Shown here one piece after another: positions 62,382-64,000 of a stretch of 64,000 bases of DNA. The position numbers and the translations under genes are program-made. This stretch comes from Halobaculum saliterrae (GTDB lineage: Archaea > Halobacteriota > Halobacteria > Halobacteriales > Haloferacaceae): positions 248,001 through 312,000 of the forward strand of contig NZ_WUUS01000002.1 of the NCBI RefSeq assembly GCF_009831625.1, read 5' to 3'. Every line of letters begins with the position of its first letter. The first letter of the stretch is position 1. A model generated the notes under the pieces. That model made no database searches. It had not been told where the DNA came from and was given only the letters and a program-made list of their open reading frames with translations.

Positions 62382-62415
62382 ACGTTCGAAAGATCACGAA
62401 CGTCAGATATATATC
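62382..62415. promoter_or_regulatory. Inverted repeat ACGTTCG-N8-CGAACGT with adjoining TATA box
   Basis: Perfect 7-bp arms occupy 62382-62388 and 62397-62403. A palindromic TATA-like GATATATATC (62406-62415) follows. It lies between the small membrane protein gene and the tandem UspA gene and could control either. Confidence 0.5.
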
Positions 62416-62508
62416 TGCCGGCGAACGGTCCGTTCCCTCCCGAGACCGTCCGAACGGCACCGAGGACAAACCATTATCAACTGCACCGAGAACAGGATGT
62501 CACCAGCC

Positions 62509-63378
62509 ATGTACGATCACATCCTCCTCCCGTTCGACGGCAGCGACGGCGCGACGGCGGTGTTGCATCACGTCGCCGAGATCGCCGCCGCCCACGACGC
62601 GACCGTTCAGGTGCTGTTCGTCGCTGACACGACACGCGATTCGATGACCGTGATCGGCGGAGAGCCCGTGGACGCGCTCGTTGAACACGGGGAAGCCGTC
62701 GTCGCGGACGCGGAACGGACCCTCGCGACGTCCGGCGTCGACTGCGAGACGGACGTCGTTCAGGGGAATCCGGCGGCCGAGATCCCCGCGTACGCCGAGC
62801 GATACGGCCACGACCTGATCGCGATGCCGACGAACGGTCGGCGGGGGATCTCCCGGTACCTCCTTGGGAGTGTGACGGAGAAGGTCGTCCGCCTGTCGTC
62901 GGTTCCGGTGTTGACGGCCCGGATGCGGCCGGACGAGCGGCTCGCGTTCCCCTACGAGGACGTCCTCGTTCCGACGGACGGAAGCCCCGGAGTCACCCCC
63001 GCGGTCGAACACGCGCTGACGCTCGCCTCGGCGCTCGGTGCGACCGTCCACGTGCTGTCGGTCGTGGACACCTCGTCGCCCGAACTCGAGACGCTGGCGG
63101 CCACCTCGGCGGAGGCCGGGGAGGGGGCCGCGACCGACGCCATCGACGACGTGGTTTCACGGGCCGAGGCACACGGCGTCGCCGAGGTCGTTCGGCACCT
63201 CGAACACGGGCACCCGGCCACCGAGATCCTGGAGTGCGTCGACGAGTCGGACGCCGACGCAGTCGTCATGGGAACGGTCGGCCGTCGCGGTACCGAGCGA
63301 GTACTGCTGGGCAGCGTCGCCGAGCGTACCGTGCGGTCGGCCCCGGTCCCGGTGATAACGGTCAGAGACGCGGAGTAG
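62509..63378 (+). CDS. Tandem UspA universal stress protein
   Basis: 289 residues with two UspA domains (about 1-140 and 147-289). Each starts with a HILLPFDGS/DVLVPTDGS strand and ends with the ATP-binding glycine motif (PTNGRRGISRYLLGSVTEKV; GTVGRRGTERVLLGSVAERT). Both keep the G-2x-G-9x-G-S/T form, so both may bind ATP. It is a cytoplasmic stress-response protein. The frame opens to 62023, but the extra part spans the promoter region. Confidence 0.85.
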   Translation: MYDHILLPFDGSDGATAVLHHVAEIAAAHDATVQVLFVADTTRDSMTVIGGEPVDALVEHGEAVVADAERTLATSGVDCETDVVQGNPAAEIPAYAERYGHDLIAMPTNGRRGISRYLLGSVTEKVVRLSSVPVLTARMRPDERLAFPYEDVLVPTDGSPGVTPAVEHALTLASALGATVHVLSVVDTSSPELETLAATSAEAGEGAATDAIDDVVSRAEAHGVAEVVRHLEHGHPATEILECVDESDADAVVMGTVGRRGTERVLLGSVAERTVRSAPVPVITVRDAE

Positions 63379-63423
63379 CCGCCGCGCGAACCGGCCGGCC
63401 GCGGCAACTGACGACGGCGGCGA

Positions 63424-64000
63424 TCAGGCGGAGTCGATCGCCTCGACGGTCAGATCGAAGCCCCATTCCGCCGTCGTCACGTCGTCGCCGCCGACGCTCC
63501 CGTCGGTGTGGTCGGCGTACGTCGTCTCGAACCGGACCGTCCCCGTCGGGAAACACCCGCCGAAACTCAGGGTGTCGTGGGCGACGTACAGTCCGACGAA
63601 CGCCGTGAGCGTTCCCCCCGCGGGGATCTCGACGGTTCCGTACTCCATCGTCTGGGCGATCCCCGACGCCAGCCGCCAGCACCCCTCGTCGGCGAGATCG
63701 AGATCCGGGACCGCCCGGTCCGGCTCGCCGGCCGTCGACCGGTCGGAGTGGGGGTACCAGACGAACGTCCCGTCGACGTCGCGTACGTACTGGAACACGA
63801 CGGGTCGATACTCGCCGATCACGACCGACTCGTCGGTCGCGTTCCCGACGTCCACCCTGAGAACCGGCGGCGACCCGTCGGTCACGTACGGGTTCGCGAG
63901 CGAGACGCGCGGACGGACGGGGAGTTCCGGCGGGGCATCCCGCGAGGAGATCCTCGCCTCGTGGGTCGCATCCGGCGGGTGGTCGCGATCGGAGGGGCGA
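63424..64000 (-). CDS. Probable exported protein of unknown function, 5' end outside window
   Basis: The frame is open to the window edge, so the N-terminus is missing; about 191 residues are visible. The first visible part is polar (PPELPVRPRVSLANP), followed by a beta-sandwich-like domain (VLRVDVGNATDESVVIGEYR; TVEIPAGGTLTAFVGLYV) with three Cys spaced around EGCWRL and GGCFPTG that may pair. The frame could start at the GTG at 63885, but sequence upstream reads as continuous protein. The pattern suggests an outer-surface domain; the family was not recognised. Confidence 0.6.
   Translation of the reverse strand, partial: RPSDRDHPPDATHEARISSRDAPPELPVRPRVSLANPYVTDGSPPVLRVDVGNATDESVVIGEYRPVVFQYVRDVDGTFVWYPHSDRSTAGEPDRAVPDLDLADEGCWRLASGIAQTMEYGTVEIPAGGTLTAFVGLYVAHDTLSFGGCFPTGTVRFETTYADHTDGSVGGDDVTTAEWGFDLTVEAIDSA

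Noticed and set aside
1..64000. CRISPR arrays, tRNA and rRNA genes
   Set aside because: No regularly spaced repeats and no cloverleaf-like or ribosomal RNA sequence were noticed on reading; a tRNA scan could not be run.

Overview
The window looks like a haloarchaeal (class Halobacteria) replicon. The proteins are rich in Asp and Glu, the codons are GC-rich, and many genes have a TATA-like box about 25-30 nt before the start codon, so their transcripts are probably leaderless. Family content agrees: halocyanins, bacterio-opsin-activator-type HTH regulators, Tat-dependent secretion, an archaeal type IV pilin and a Gfo6-type xylose dehydrogenase. I saw no rRNA, tRNA or CRISPR array.

The left part (1 to about 14.3 kb) is visibly AT-richer and accessory. 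It holds a conjugation-type ATPase running off the left edge, a decayed TnpB tail, an acetyltransferase with an in-frame stop, a MarR-like/PemK toxin-antitoxin pair, a CPBP membrane protease, a processive-type glycosyltransferase, two sensor kinases, a pilin, an IS605-type hairpin relic and an N-terminally truncated chemotaxis transducer. The transducer ends at a sharp breakpoint near 14,341, where an unrelated opposite-strand frame is also cut. GC-rich, chromosome-like sequence follows.

From 14.7 to 21.7 kb are a Tat-exported protein, an AI-2E transporter, a YdjM-like membrane protein, a ribokinase and an S9 peptidase. From 22 to 31 kb is a copper and anaerobic-respiration neighbourhood: an A-type CoxA with no subunit II beside it, a two-domain halocyanin whose second copper site has decayed, nitrite reductase nirK, a translationally coupled radical SAM/SPASM plus small PaaB-like (Htur_1727-type) pair, a GAF histidine kinase and an HTH_10 regulator. 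The 12-bp palindrome CGAAGATGTTCG occurs twice between coxA and its divergent neighbour. A weaker copy precedes the radical SAM operon, so a shared NarO-like regulator is possible.

From 31 to 40.5 kb are small conserved haloarchaeal proteins, two paralogous four-helix membrane proteins, a SufS-SufU fusion and a ferritin-like secreted protein with a sequon-rich tail. From 40.8 to 49.5 kb two divergent operons form a ba3-type oxidase unit. Leftward are a halocyanin-fused membrane protein, CuA subunit II, subunit I and an anchored protein. Rightward are a small membrane protein, a TauE/SafE-like protein, a FixI/CcoI-type copper ATPase and another membrane protein, probably for copper loading. 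From 49.6 kb to the end is ordinary metabolism: SDR, xylose dehydrogenase, EamA transporter, acetamidase, PNPOx-like protein, hydrolases, an HTH_10 regulator, MetE-like methyltransferase, CoA-disulfide-reductase-like flavoprotein, glycerate kinase and a tandem UspA protein.
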